Assembly: GCF_003533305.1 (NCBI RefSeq)
Contig: NZ_DOEH01000030.1
Span: 1-64,000 of the forward strand
DNA from: Providencia sp.
GTDB taxonomy: Bacteria > Pseudomonadota > Gammaproteobacteria > Enterobacterales > Enterobacteriaceae
DNA: 64,000 bases
Direction: 5' to 3'
The notes under the pieces were generated by a model, which did not search any database, had not been told where the DNA came from, and worked only from the letters and a program-made list of their open reading frames with translations. Positions 47,592 through 57,625 of the stretch are shown one piece after another. The position numbers and the translations under genes were made by a program. Within the stretch, counting starts at the first letter, position 1. Each line of letters begins with the position of its first letter.

Positions 47592-47895
47592 GTTTACCCC
47601 AATCAAATATTAGCTGGAAAAGCATAGCAATCACTATGCAATCTCTATATAAGTCAATTCCTATTCTATTTCTATTTTTTATGTTAATTTACAATATGTT
47701 GTAAATAAATATTATTATTTATCAATCTGTGCTGTTCTTCGGCGAGAGATATACTAGCAGCATTTCATCCACCCGATAATCTCTATCATTTTTTTTTGAT
47801 TTAGGTCATAGTTGATAGCGATGTAAAAGTATCGCCTTTATAAATTAAATTGGCTTTTACGCAGAGATATTCACTCATCCTGCTCGGAAATCATT
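47592..47895. other. divergent region igaA-nudE
   Basis: About 300 AT-rich bases holding the promoters of both genes. I see no gene or strong repeat here. Confidence 0.45.
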
Positions 47896-48447
47896 ATGAC
47901 AGAGTTTAAAAAACCAAAAATCTTAAATGTTCAAGATATTGCTAAATCAAAATTATTTAGCATCCAATCAGTTGACCTCGAATTTAGCAATGGTGAGAAA
48001 CGTGTCTACGAAAGAATGCGCCCAGCTAAACGTGAGGCAGTTCTGATTGTGCCAATTATCGATGAGCATTTAATCCTGATCCGTGAATACGCAGTCGGTA
48101 TTGAAAGCTATGAATTAGGTTTCCCTAAAGGTGCAATAGACCCAGGTGAAGTCGCACTTGAAGCGGCACAAAGAGAACTCAAGGAAGAAATCGGTTATGG
48201 TGCACATAACATCATTCAACTGGCTAACCTCACCATGTCACCGTCTTATTTTTCAAGCAAAATGAATATTTTAATTGCCCAGAACCTCTACGTAGAAAAA
48301 CTCGAAGGCGATGAGCCCGAGCCGCTACAACAAGTTAAATGGCCAATTGCACGCATGATGGAATTACTCGATCACCCTGACTTTAATGAAGCCAGAAATA
48401 TTAGCGCTCTATTCTATGTTGAGCGTTATTTAAATAATATCAAATAA
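47896..48447 (+). CDS. nudE: ADP compounds hydrolase NudE (Nudix)
   Basis: 183 residues. The Nudix box GAIDPGEVALEAAQRELKEE-IGY (about residues 80-102) carries the G-x5-E-x7-REx2EExG pattern. The upstream FPKGAIDPGE and MRPAKREAVLIVP match NudE, which hydrolyses ADP-ribose, AP3A and NADH. It is divergent from igaA and convergent with mrcA, as in E. coli. Confidence 0.95.
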   Translation: MTEFKKPKILNVQDIAKSKLFSIQSVDLEFSNGEKRVYERMRPAKREAVLIVPIIDEHLILIREYAVGIESYELGFPKGAIDPGEVALEAAQRELKEEIGYGAHNIIQLANLTMSPSYFSSKMNILIAQNLYVEKLEGDEPEPLQQVKWPIARMMELLDHPDFNEARNISALFYVERYLNNIK

Positions 48448-48463
48448 CACAGCCTGATAAAAA

Positions 48464-48497
48464 ACACCCCATGCCTTTAAATACAACAATGGGGTGT
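48464..48497. terminator. bidirectional terminator between nudE and mrcA
   Basis: ACACCCCAT (48464-48472) and ATGGGGTGT (48489-48497), a perfect 9-bp stem with a 16-base loop and A/T flanks, between convergent genes. Confidence 0.7.
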
Positions 48498-48523
48498 AAA
48501 TTTAAATCTATGCAGTGTCAGGT

Positions 48524-51055
48524 TTAAAACAGCTCTTGGCTTGCCCCACCTTCCGTTGAAATGGTTGTTCCTACCTCTTGTACTGCATGTTCTTTTGGTT
48601 CAGTCCCTTCAATGAAATACTCTTTACGAGAAGAACCTAATTTACCGGTCCTATTATCAATAGACACTGAAATAACCCCTTTTGGTGGTTGCATGATTTT
48701 AACGGGAACACCCTCTAAGATAGATTTCATGAAATCATCCCACATAGGTTGAGCACTCTTAGCACCCGCTTCACCACCACTTGCAGCTGTTCGGCCTAAT
48801 GTTCGCTTATTATCATCGAAACCTATCCAAGCAGAAGCGACAACATCAGGGCCATAACCGGAGAACCAAGCATCTTTCGAGCTATTAGTTGTTCCCGTTT
48901 TACCGCCAATATCTCGTCGACCACCAAGATCCCTTGCAGCTCGCCAACCTGTACCCGACCAGCCCGGCTCACCGTAGATATTAGTCACCATCGCGTCTCT
49001 AATCAAAAATGCGAGTGGTGTACCTATCACATGGGGCGCATATATATCTTGAGAACTAACACCTTGCTCTGCCGCTGTAGTAAGTTCCATTGTCGGTTCC
49101 TGCGCAGCAACACCACTGCCTGATTGTGTCACTTCCTCTGTTGATTCATCATCAACACCTTTTAACGTAATACTGCGCTCAGTATCACCATAAATTACAG
49201 GAATATTCGTACAATCAGGGCAAGCAATCTTAGGTTTTGCTTCAAAAATCACTTCATCATTATGATTTTCAATTTTTAAAATATAAAACGGATCAACAAG
49301 GTATCCGCCGTTCACCATAACGGCATAACCACGCACCATTTGCATTGGGGTAAATGATGGAGCACCTAATGCCAATGCCTCGGTACGGTTAATATTTTCA
49401 GCAGGGAATCCAAAACGGGTTAAGTAATCGGCAGCATAATCGACACCCATAGCCCTCATAGCACGTACCATGACGACGTTTTTAGATTGACCTAAACCTT
49501 GTCTTAAACGAATTGGACCATCGTATCGTGGAGGCGAGTTTTTAGGACGCCAATCTGAGCCTGCTCCCGCATCCCAGCGGCTGATCGGTACGTCATTGAG
49601 CAATGACGACAGCGTAAGGCCTTTATCCATTGCAGCGGTGTATAGGAACGGTTTGATATTCGAGCCGACCTGACGCAGTGATTGTGTCACTCGGTTAAAT
49701 TCGCTCATATTGAAATCAAAACCACCCACTAGAGCAATAATCGCACCATTATTGGGATTTAACGCGACAAAAGCCCCATTGACATCAGGAACCTGCCCTA
49801 GCCACCAAGTATCTTTAACTTGGCGTACCCAAATTTTTTCACCCGCTTGTACTACTGAATTAACACTTCGAGGAGTTGCACCTTGCTGCGTATCTGAAAT
49901 AAATTTACGCGCCCAACGAACGCCAGGCATTGTCAGCTGAATTTCAGAGCCATCAGCCAGTAATACATTTGCAGTTCCTTCTGTTGCCGATAGCACCGCC
50001 GCAGGCAATAAAGGACCATAAACTGGCGATTTTTTAAGTGTTTCTACAATTTTATCTGTTGGCCACGCCGCTTCTGTTGGTTTCCACAACACTTCGCTAG
50101 GACCACGATAACCATGTCGAATATCGTAATCGATTAAATTGGCACGTACCGCGTCGGTTGCTGCTAGCTGATCTTTACGAATAACCGTGGTATAGACTTT
50201 ATACCCATCGGTATACGCATCTTCACCATATTGGTCATACAGTGTTTGACGAGCCATTTCGGCCAAGTAAGGTGCTGAAAAATCAACCTTTGGGGCATGA
50301 TAAGATGCCTCAATTTTCTCACTTCTCGCTTTTTCATACTGATCTTGAGAAATATATTTCTCTTCTAACATCCGTAACAGTACAACATTACGTCGATTAA
50401 CAGCACGTTCATAAGAGTAAAGTGGGTTAAATGTTGAAGGTGCCTTTGGTAGTCCGGCGATCATTGCCATTTCACTGAGCGTTAACTCATCGGCTGTTTT
50501 TCCAAAGTAAACATAAGCAGCTGCACCAACACCATAAGCGCGATTACCTAAATAGATTTTATTTAAGTAAAGCTCCATGATTTCATCTTTGGTAAACAAT
50601 TGTTCGATACGGATTGCAAGAAAAGCCTCTTTGGCCTTACGCATTAACGTTTTTTCAGGGCTTAAATAGAAATTTCTCGCTAACTGTTGCGTAATGGTGC
50701 TCGCACCTTGAGAAGCATGCCCGGATGATGCCATCACAGTTACTGCGCGAAAAATACCAATAGGATCAATACCATGATGCTCATAGAAACGGCTATCTTC
50801 TGTTGCTATGAAGGCTTTCACCATGAGTGGTGGAATTTCACTCAGCGGCAAAGGAATACGGCGTTTTTCACCATATTGTGCAATCAGTTCATTATCAGCA
50901 CTGAATACTTGCATTGGAATTTGCAAGCGGATGTCTTTCATTGTTGCAACATCAGGTAGCTCACCTTCGACATATTTATACATGCCATAAATCGAAGCGC
51001 TTCCCAAAAAAATGCAACAGAAAACAAAAATAAAAAAATATTTTACGAACTTCAC
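48524..51055 (-). CDS. mrcA: penicillin-binding protein 1A
   Basis: 843 residues, class A bifunctional PBP. An N-terminal membrane anchor (YFFIFVFCCIFLGSASIYGM) is followed by the glycosyltransferase domain with FIATEDSRFYEHHGID (catalytic Glu) and GASTITQQLARNFYLS, and the transpeptidase domain with the S-x-x-K motif (SNIKPFLYTAAMD), the S-x-N-type region and KTGTTNSSKDAWF (about residue 718). It polymerises and cross-links peptidoglycan. It is divergent from the hof operon, as in E. coli. Confidence 0.97.
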   Translation of the reverse strand: MKFVKYFFIFVFCCIFLGSASIYGMYKYVEGELPDVATMKDIRLQIPMQVFSADNELIAQYGEKRRIPLPLSEIPPLMVKAFIATEDSRFYEHHGIDPIGIFRAVTVMASSGHASQGASTITQQLARNFYLSPEKTLMRKAKEAFLAIRIEQLFTKDEIMELYLNKIYLGNRAYGVGAAAYVYFGKTADELTLSEMAMIAGLPKAPSTFNPLYSYERAVNRRNVVLLRMLEEKYISQDQYEKARSEKIEASYHAPKVDFSAPYLAEMARQTLYDQYGEDAYTDGYKVYTTVIRKDQLAATDAVRANLIDYDIRHGYRGPSEVLWKPTEAAWPTDKIVETLKKSPVYGPLLPAAVLSATEGTANVLLADGSEIQLTMPGVRWARKFISDTQQGATPRSVNSVVQAGEKIWVRQVKDTWWLGQVPDVNGAFVALNPNNGAIIALVGGFDFNMSEFNRVTQSLRQVGSNIKPFLYTAAMDKGLTLSSLLNDVPISRWDAGAGSDWRPKNSPPRYDGPIRLRQGLGQSKNVVMVRAMRAMGVDYAADYLTRFGFPAENINRTEALALGAPSFTPMQMVRGYAVMVNGGYLVDPFYILKIENHNDEVIFEAKPKIACPDCTNIPVIYGDTERSITLKGVDDESTEEVTQSGSGVAAQEPTMELTTAAEQGVSSQDIYAPHVIGTPLAFLIRDAMVTNIYGEPGWSGTGWRAARDLGGRRDIGGKTGTTNSSKDAWFSGYGPDVVASAWIGFDDNKRTLGRTAASGGEAGAKSAQPMWDDFMKSILEGVPVKIMQPPKGVISVSIDNRTGKLGSSRKEYFIEGTEPKEHAVQEVGTTISTEGGASQELF

Positions 51056-51171
51056 CAGAGAATTCCCATGCTCGACTGACAGGAGGGTTTAGATACTGCT
51101 GATTTACAGTATAAAGCTTATACAACGCAATAGAAAATGTAATTTATTTGTTGATGATAAGGAAATTATCT

Positions 51172-51999
51172 ATGTACACACCAAAATGGCGCATTGGGAT
51201 CGACCTATATCGAAATAAAATTCAGCTAGTTGCTGCAAAGCAACGCCGCAAACACTGGTCTCTGTGTGAATGCTGGCAGCATCATATCTCGACTAATTTA
51301 GATGAAAAACCTGAACACGAACAACATATTATTTTACTCGAAATATTAAAAAAATGGCGTCAGAAATTACCGAAAAACTGCACAGTTTCTATAGCATTAC
51401 CGTCTTTACGTACATTAAAACAACAATTCTCGCTTTCCACTCAAATGAATTTACAACAACCCGAACTAGAATGGTATTTACAAACACGAGCAGAAAAACT
51501 GTTTCCCATGCATGCAGAAGAACTCATTTTAGATTATCGCGTCATTGAATCTAATGTATATCTCAATGGTGCCCGTAAGTCTGACGTAACTTTTTGGCAG
51601 CAGCTATTAGCAGAAAGCGGCTTCAACCTAAGTGCCATAGATGTTGCCCCTATTGCTTTACGGTATGTCGCAAAATATGCAAACCTACCAAATGAATGTT
51701 GGCTAGTGCATTATCGCCAAGGGGAATGGTTATGGTCTGGGCCTCTTAGCCAACCGGCAAATTATAATCACATCCAAGATAACGAAATTACTACCCTATC
51801 TCAGTTAATTCCTTTACTTGGTAACGAAGAAAGCATACCCACGCTTCCCATTTATTACATTAGCGATCACCCTCAATCAGATGCGCAAAATCAATGGGAT
51901 TTACGGCAAGCTTTTCATCAATATCCTATTAAACTCCCCCACTTACTCGGTGACTTTGTTATCGCCGCAGGTTTAGCCTTACGCCATGGAGATATCTAA
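51172..51999 (+). CDS. hofM: PilM-like DNA-uptake assembly protein HofM
   Basis: 275 residues from the ATG at 51172 with AAGGAAA upstream; upstream in-frame ATGs lack this. It starts with the actin-like fold pattern of PilM (WRIGIDLYRNKIQLVAAKQR) and has LILDYRVIES in the middle. Homologues bind the N-terminus of PilN at the inner membrane. It is the first gene of the hof cluster needed for growth on DNA as a carbon source in E. coli. It is divergent from mrcA. Confidence 0.9.
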   Translation: MYTPKWRIGIDLYRNKIQLVAAKQRRKHWSLCECWQHHISTNLDEKPEHEQHIILLEILKKWRQKLPKNCTVSIALPSLRTLKQQFSLSTQMNLQQPELEWYLQTRAEKLFPMHAEELILDYRVIESNVYLNGARKSDVTFWQQLLAESGFNLSAIDVAPIALRYVAKYANLPNECWLVHYRQGEWLWSGPLSQPANYNHIQDNEITTLSQLIPLLGNEESIPTLPIYYISDHPQSDAQNQWDLRQAFHQYPIKLPHLLGDFVIAAGLALRHGDI

Positions 52000-52000
52000 T

Positions 52001-52540
52001 ATGTATCAGGTTAATTTTCTACCATGGCGACATGAAAACATTAAAAATAAGAAACGTAATTTAATCATAATTACAATCATATTCAGTCTATTAGCGCTGA
52101 TTTTATGTTGTTATTTAACTCACCACCAAAATACAGTTGTCACACACTTAAAAACGATACAATTTCATCAACAAGCACAATTACAACAAATTCAACAGCT
52201 AAAATCACAACTATTAGGCAAGCAAAAACAGATAGATAAGCTCACCACACAAAAAAATAGGCTAAATAAATACAGTCAAAGTAACCATGACCTACTTGCT
52301 CTACTCCAAACATTACCCTTAATGACACCGCCAAAAAGCTGGTTAAATTCAGTCAAATTACTCAACAATCATCTTGAAATAACAGCCAAAAGTTATCATT
52401 TCCAAGATATTAGTCGATTTCCAGATCAACTAGAACGCAGCCACTTACTCAATAATATTCAACTCAAAAAGCTTATTCGGGTAAAAAATTTAAATTATTT
52501 ACATCTCAGTGCAACACATCGAAGAGAAGCCTATGAATAA
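52001..52540 (+). CDS. hofN: PilN-like protein HofN
   Basis: 179 residues from the ATG at 52001, one base after the hofM stop, with GGAG nine bases upstream. The N-terminal VNFLPWR is the classic PilN motif that contacts PilM, followed by one membrane helix (LIIITIIFSLLALILCCYL) and a Gln/Lys-rich coiled coil (about residues 45-95). It is the inner-membrane bitopic component of the uptake pilus platform. It overlaps hofO by eight bases. Confidence 0.9.
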   Translation: MYQVNFLPWRHENIKNKKRNLIIITIIFSLLALILCCYLTHHQNTVVTHLKTIQFHQQAQLQQIQQLKSQLLGKQKQIDKLTTQKNRLNKYSQSNHDLLALLQTLPLMTPPKSWLNSVKLLNNHLEITAKSYHFQDISRFPDQLERSHLLNNIQLKKLIRVKNLNYLHLSATHRREAYE

Positions 52541-53123
52541 AACTTCTCATGTTTTTTGGTACCGTCCTTTCTGGCAGCAAATATTGCCAGTGAGCCTACT
52601 TATTGTCCTATCTCTTACAGGATATTATTTTCAATATTGGAGTGATAAGGAAAAACAAATTATCTCACTTCGGCAGGATAATACTGAACTTGTTACGAAT
52701 ACCCAGCAAGAGATGCAATTTATTGACCAATCAGCAACCTCTTCTCAACTAGAACAACAGATTAGTGAATTAAGACAACTCTCTGAATTTGAAATAAAAC
52801 CACAAACGTTTATCGCTCGCTTACAGTCCCTTATTGCTAATTCAAAGGTGACACTAAATAAGTTGCAACCTCGACAAGCCACAGATACTGATAGCCTTGC
52901 TTTCCAGCTCGAAATTCAAGGCTCTTTTATTCATATCTATCATTTTATTCAAGCCATGATTTTAGAGCCATCAGCAAACGCTTGGTTGTTTTTTGAAATA
53001 AATCTAAAAGATAAGAATGGCCATTTAACCGCAGCTATTTCAATTTCATCAACTAAAAATACCGTGTTTATCAATGATGATTTACACATCAAGGAAGATT
53101 CATCCATCAAGGAAATAGAGTAA
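52533..53123 (+). CDS. hofO: PilO-like protein HofO
   Basis: 196 residues from the ATG at 52533, which overlaps the hofN stop (ATGAATAA). An N-terminal membrane helix (LPVSLLIVLSLTGYYFQYW) is followed by a coiled coil and a ferredoxin-like periplasmic domain, the PilO layout. The extension to 52509 is unsupported. It should pair with HofN in the alignment complex. It is followed two bases later by the hofP/hofQ-like frame. Confidence 0.85.
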   Translation: MNKTSHVFWYRPFWQQILPVSLLIVLSLTGYYFQYWSDKEKQIISLRQDNTELVTNTQQEMQFIDQSATSSQLEQQISELRQLSEFEIKPQTFIARLQSLIANSKVTLNKLQPRQATDTDSLAFQLEIQGSFIHIYHFIQAMILEPSANAWLFFEINLKDKNGHLTAAISISSTKNTVFINDDLHIKEDSSIKEIE

Positions 53124-53125
53124 TC

Positions 53126-54175
53126 ATGAAAAATAAAACAATTCATACCGTTATATTTTGTTTTTTATTTATTTTTTTGGCGAATGCGCAAGAAATGCGA
53201 GATCCGTTTGTTCCAGTGTTAGAAATAGATTCAGAAATGGATGAAATACCCGTTTTAGCGTTACCCCTTAAAACAGCAAATAAACCGGATATCATCATCG
53301 TAGAGAAAATATTCAAACTCGTCTCGATAGATGTACAAGAAGTTTATCAACAACTTATTCAACCTGAGATATCTTTATTATCAAATGATGCTATCGTCAG
53401 TCATGATATAACGACCAATAGCTTGATTATAAAAGATAATAAAACACGAATGATGATTATCGAGGAGTGGCTTAAACAAAAAGATGTGCCTAAACATCAA
53501 GTGCAAATTACAGCTCATATTATTAGCAGCAGTAGAACCGCACTACAAGAATTAGGCTTAGAGTGGGGAATGCTAGCAGGTAACTCAACCAATAGTCATC
53601 ACAGCCGATTTAATCGCTATAATGTAGCGCCTGGACAATTTTCATTCAACTTATTGAAACTGGGAGATGGGCTGCTTGAACTGAAGCTCAATGCATTAGA
53701 AAAAGAAAATTTACTCTCTATTATTGCCAGCCCTCGCTTGATGGCCTCTCACAAACAGCCCGCTAATATCCAGCAAGGAACTGAAATTCCATATGTTATT
53801 AGTAGCGATAAAAAAACACATGTTCAATTCAAAGATGCAGTGCTAGGTATGGATGTAACGCCCACTATTTTTCGAGATGAAAAAGTCGAATTGATACTCA
53901 AAATCAGCCATAACTCACCAGATACCGCATTAACCACCAGCCAAAATCATCATTTAGCAATAAACAAACAAGAAATTTCGACCTCGGTAACAATTAAAAA
54001 TAATGAAACCCTAATACTTGGGGGAATTTTCCAACAAAAACAAGAAAAAACAGAAACAGGCTTACCCTTTATTTCTCGGATTCCATTTTTAGGCGCTTTA
54101 TTTGCAAATAGTGCGGAGCACATTGATAGAAGAGTTTTAGTTGTTTTTATTACCCCAAAACTAGTCAATATTTAG
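53126..54175 (+). CDS. hofQ: short secretin HofQ with a HofP-like N-terminus (apparent fusion)
   Basis: 349 residues (E. coli HofQ about 412). After a signal peptide (to about ANAQE) comes MRDPFVPVLE, the hallmark of PilP/HofP, not of a secretin. From about residue 55 the sequence follows HofQ: an N1-type domain (FKLVSIDVQEVYQQ, then DITTNSLIIKDNKTRMMIIE) and the secretin barrel (IASPRLMASHKQPANIQQGTEIPY, VTPTIF, TLILGGIFQQKQEK, IPFLGALFANS, RRVLVVFITPKLV). The N0 domain of HofQ and most of HofP are missing, so an in-frame deletion appears to have joined them. No separate hofP exists here. Outer-membrane pore function is uncertain. Confidence 0.8.
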   Translation: MKNKTIHTVIFCFLFIFLANAQEMRDPFVPVLEIDSEMDEIPVLALPLKTANKPDIIIVEKIFKLVSIDVQEVYQQLIQPEISLLSNDAIVSHDITTNSLIIKDNKTRMMIIEEWLKQKDVPKHQVQITAHIISSSRTALQELGLEWGMLAGNSTNSHHSRFNRYNVAPGQFSFNLLKLGDGLLELKLNALEKENLLSIIASPRLMASHKQPANIQQGTEIPYVISSDKKTHVQFKDAVLGMDVTPTIFRDEKVELILKISHNSPDTALTTSQNHHLAINKQEISTSVTIKNNETLILGGIFQQKQEKTETGLPFISRIPFLGALFANSAEHIDRRVLVVFITPKLVNI

Positions 54176-54680
54176 AAATGAAAAATTAAACACTAGATTT
54201 CAATTGGTTGAACGAATAAAAAGCAAAATATTGAAGAAAATATTATTTTTTATGACATAAACATACCGGATAAATTTGACGCTGACGCCGTTTTAGCATA
54301 CAAGGTTATCCATTGAGTGTTCTAACTATCGGTAGATTAAAGAACAAACTATCAGCCGCTTATAAAACAGCCACAATAAATTTGATCTAGAATTAACAGT
54401 AATATCACGTACTGAATGCGATGAAAAACCTGTTAAAATTTATATTAAACAAAGTGTTAGGCAAAGTAGACGGTTCGAATATAGAAACTAGTAACTAAAA
54501 TTGAGGCTCTTTGTTCACTTAGTGCCTCTTTATGTAGTTGCAATTTAGGTGGATGTATTGAGATAATTTTCTTATCTGATCTCACATCATCACTTATGAG
54601 GTTTCAGTTTAGGTCCCGCCGCTGATCCAATTGGCGGGGCGGGTGATCATTAACGAATAATCGTAGTAATACCAAAAAAC
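54176..54680 (+). other. intergenic region with aroK leader
   Basis: About 500 bases between hofQ and aroK. A short open stretch reads ELTVISRTECDEKPVKIYIK then QSVRQSRRFEYRN at about 54390-54497, without a start; it may be a gene scrap. Near the aroK start, CCCGCC (54615-54620) and GGCGGG (54633-54638) form a GC-rich leader hairpin in an otherwise AT-rich stretch. No classical Shine-Dalgarno precedes aroK. Confidence 0.45.
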
Positions 54681-55202
54681 ATGGCAGAGAAACGCAATAT
54701 CTTTCTGGTTGGACCGATGGGTGCTGGCAAAAGCACTATTGGTCGTCAGTTGGCTCAACAGCTTAATATGGAGTTTTTCGATTCTGATCATGAGATAGAA
54801 AAACGTACTGGCGCAGATGTAGGTTGGGTATTCGACCTAGAAGGTGAGGAAGGCTTTCGCGATCGCGAAGAAAAGATCATCAACGAGCTCACTGAAAAAC
54901 AGGGCATTGTATTAGCGACAGGCGGTGGTTCTGTTAAATCAAAAGAAACTCGCAATCGCTTATCTGCTCGTGGTGTCGTTGTCTACCTTGAAACCAACAT
55001 TGAAAAGCAACTTTCGAGAACACAACGTGATAAGAAACGCCCTCTTTTACAAGTGGATGAGCCTGCACGTGAAGTACTTGAGAAACTCGCATCTGAACGC
55101 AATCCGATGTATGAAGAAATTGCTGATATAACAATTCATACTGATGAACAAAGTGCAAAAGTTGTCGCGAGCCAAATCATTGAACTGTTAGAAAAAAACT
55201 AA
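54681..55202 (+). CDS. aroK: shikimate kinase I
   Basis: 173 residues, nearly identical in layout to E. coli AroK. The P-loop GPMGAGKST is at about residues 11-19, the shikimate-binding Asp in [13 protein letters not shown], the Arg-containing EEGFRDRE and GGGSV (about 79-83), and the lid [10 protein letters not shown]. It phosphorylates shikimate at O3. First gene of the aroK-aroB-damX-dam-rpe-gph-trpS series. Confidence 0.97.
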   Translation: MAEKRNIFLVGPMGAGKSTIGRQLAQQLNMEFFDSDHEIEKRTGADVGWVFDLEGEEGFRDREEKIINELTEKQGIVLATGGGSVKSKETRNRLSARGVVVYLETNIEKQLSRTQRDKKRPLLQVDEPAREVLEKLASERNPMYEEIADITIHTDEQSAKVVASQIIELLEKN

Positions 55203-55251
55203 CTAACCATTATGTTCATTTCATAAGTAATTAATTCAAGGTAAAAGCAAG

Positions 55252-56340
55252 ATGGAAAAAGTCACTGTTACTCTGGATGAACGCAGTTATCCAATCACCA
55301 TTGCACCTGGTTTGTACAACCAAACAGATGCATTTTGGCCGTTAACTGCGGATCAGCGAGCAATGATAGTGACTAACGAAACACTTGCACCTATCTATTT
55401 AGATAAAATAAAACAAGTACTTAAATCTTCAGGCGTTAAGGTAGAATCCGTTGTACTACCAGATGGTGAACAGTACAAATCTTTATTTATTATGAATGAT
55501 GTTTTTACCGCATTACTTGAAAACCACCACAACCGTGACACTACCCTCATCGCTCTTGGTGGGGGGGTTATCGGGGACTTGACGGGCTTTGCAGCGGCGA
55601 GTTATCAACGCGGTGTGCGCTTTATTCAAGTTCCAACCACTTTATTATCCCAAGTAGACTCTTCTGTTGGTGGTAAAACCGCCGTTAATCATCCCCTAGG
55701 CAAAAATATGATTGGTGCATTTTATCAACCTGCATCGGTTATTATTGACTTGGATTGTTTAAAAACGTTACCTAAAAGAGAATTATCTTCCGGGCTCGCC
55801 GAAGTTATCAAATATGGCATCATTCTTGATGGCGATTTTTTTAACTGGCTAGAAGACAATATCGATGCACTTATGGTGCTAGATGACAAAGCCATGGCTT
55901 ACTGCATTCGCCGCTGCTGTGAGCTTAAAGCTCAAGTTGTCGCTGCCGATGAAAAAGAAACTAACGGATTAAGAGCCTTACTCAACCTTGGTCATACCTT
56001 TGGACATGCAATTGAAGCTCACATGGGATATGGCGTGTGGTTACACGGTGAAGCCGTAGCCGCAGGGATGGTAATGGCAGCCAAAACTGCTGAACTTATC
56101 GGTAACTTTCCCTCGGAACAAACACAAAGAGTCATTACGCTTTTAGAACGAGCTCAACTTCCTGTAACAGGTCCTTCCCAAATGAAGCCTGATGACTACT
56201 TACCTCATATGATGAGAGATAAAAAAGTCATGGGTGGAAAACTTCATTTAATCTTACCAACTACTATCGGCCATTCAGAGATGCGTTCAGATATTGATGC
56301 TCAAACTGTTATCACAGCGATATCTTCCTGCATGCCTTAA
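55252..56340 (+). CDS. aroB: 3-dehydroquinate synthase
   Basis: 362 residues. The NAD-binding motif [20 protein letters not shown] lies at about residues 101-120, [20 protein letters not shown] follows, and zinc ligands are visible in the Glu of LAEVIKYG and in the His residues of [12 protein letters not shown] and [10 protein letters not shown]. It converts DAHP to 3-dehydroquinate, the second step of the shikimate pathway. It is 49 bases downstream of aroK. Confidence 0.97.
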   Translation: MEKVTVTLDERSYPITIAPGLYNQTDAFWPLTADQRAMIVTNETLAPIYLDKIKQVLKSSGVKVESVVLPDGEQYKSLFIMNDVFTALLENHHNRDTTLIALGGGVIGDLTGFAAASYQRGVRFIQVPTTLLSQVDSSVGGKTAVNHPLGKNMIGAFYQPASVIIDLDCLKTLPKRELSSGLAEVIKYGIILDGDFFNWLEDNIDALMVLDDKAMAYCIRRCCELKAQVVAADEKETNGLRALLNLGHTFGHAIEAHMGYGVWLHGEAVAAGMVMAAKTAELIGNFPSEQTQRVITLLERAQLPVTGPSQMKPDDYLPHMMRDKKVMGGKLHLILPTTIGHSEMRSDIDAQTVITAISSCMP

Positions 56341-56637
56341 AAAAACGCTAAAATAGATAGTATTCCATTCAGAACAAATAAAACCTTGAATATTTACAGG
56401 CGTTTTAAAATGTTACTGGTAGATGTATGCTAAAGTCGTTAAATTATACGGTATGCCTAGCGCCTATAAACGATACTCTTAAATATATAGATGTAATCTC
56501 ATTGAAGTAGCAATGATATTGCGAAAGAATCTATTACTTTGAAAGTAAGCAGAAATACACTGCTTAATCGTTAACAGGTTGTAATGATAAAAAACATTTT
56601 ATCTCTACGACAGGCGAACTTTATTCGGGAGAGGAAA

Positions 56638-57543
56638 ATGGACGAATTTAAACCAGATAATCAGGGTCAAAATGATCTAAGGCCTGATTCATCAGATAGA
56701 CCAACAGGGCGCTCACGCCAATCTACACCTACAAAGCCTAAAATAGCGCTATCTCGCCAACACATTATGATTGGTGTCGGTGTACTTGTGCTATTACTCT
56801 TAATTATTGCCATTAGCTCAGCCTTAAAAGCACCGACTGAGCACGAAAAATTGCAAACTGATAGTGCAAATGAACGTAATATTGATTTATCTGGCTCATC
56901 TTCTTTGACTAACTCTCAAAGCCAGACTCAACCAGGCCAAGCTCAAGAAATAAACGGACCACAAGTTAGCCCAGCGCCAACACAAGGTGAGCTACAGCCA
57001 CAACAAACAGGCCTTGGTGAGCGAATTGAAATTCCAGGTGATGTTGTTGATGCCCTTAACCAAGGTCAAACTCCGACCCAAGGTACAGCAACTACACAAC
57101 CACAAAATGTCACGCCACTAACGCCACCACAGGTTAAACCTGTAGAGCAACAGCCGGTGACAAAACCGGTTACACCAGAAAGAACACCACCGAAAACCGT
57201 TGAAACTAAGCCACAAGCTCAAACAAAGCCACCCGCTAAGTCAACAACGGCAAGTAATACCCAAAGTGGAAACTTAATGGCGGCTCCTGCCGGAAGCTAT
57301 ACACTACAATTAAGTAGTGCAAGCCGTTCTGATACGCTCGAAGCCTTCGCAAAAGACAATAAACTTGCTAACTATAAAGTGTACAAAACCATTCGTAATG
57401 GACAAACTTGGTATGTCCTAATTTATGGTAATTATAGCTCCGTGAGTGATGCTAAAAATGCAATTGCAACCTTACCAGCCGCAATTCAAGCGAAGAAACC
57501 GTGGGTCAGAAATATGAAACAAGTTAAACAGGATCAAAAATAA
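56638..57543 (+). CDS. damX: cell division SPOR-domain protein DamX
   Basis: 301 residues from the ATG at 56638 (MDEFKPDNQG, as in E. coli) with GGGAGAGG upstream; an 18-codon extension is unsupported. Layout: short cytoplasmic tail, one membrane helix (about residues 43-63, IMIGVGVLVLLLLIIAISSA), a long Pro/Gln/Thr-rich periplasmic linker, and the C-terminal SPOR domain (about 222-301, SYTLQLSSAS to WVRNMKQVKQD) that binds septal denuded glycans. It is shorter than E. coli DamX (428) because both the cytoplasmic region and the linker are reduced. Confidence 0.93.
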   Translation: MDEFKPDNQGQNDLRPDSSDRPTGRSRQSTPTKPKIALSRQHIMIGVGVLVLLLLIIAISSALKAPTEHEKLQTDSANERNIDLSGSSSLTNSQSQTQPGQAQEINGPQVSPAPTQGELQPQQTGLGERIEIPGDVVDALNQGQTPTQGTATTQPQNVTPLTPPQVKPVEQQPVTKPVTPERTPPKTVETKPQAQTKPPAKSTTASNTQSGNLMAAPAGSYTLQLSSASRSDTLEAFAKDNKLANYKVYKTIRNGQTWYVLIYGNYSSVSDAKNAIATLPAAIQAKKPWVRNMKQVKQDQK

Positions 57544-57625
57544 CAACGTTTTCCCCCGGGCGCATTGTGTTGTCCTGACAGAGTATGTGTGTAGTTACTC
57601 TAAACGATTGTAATTATAAGACGAC

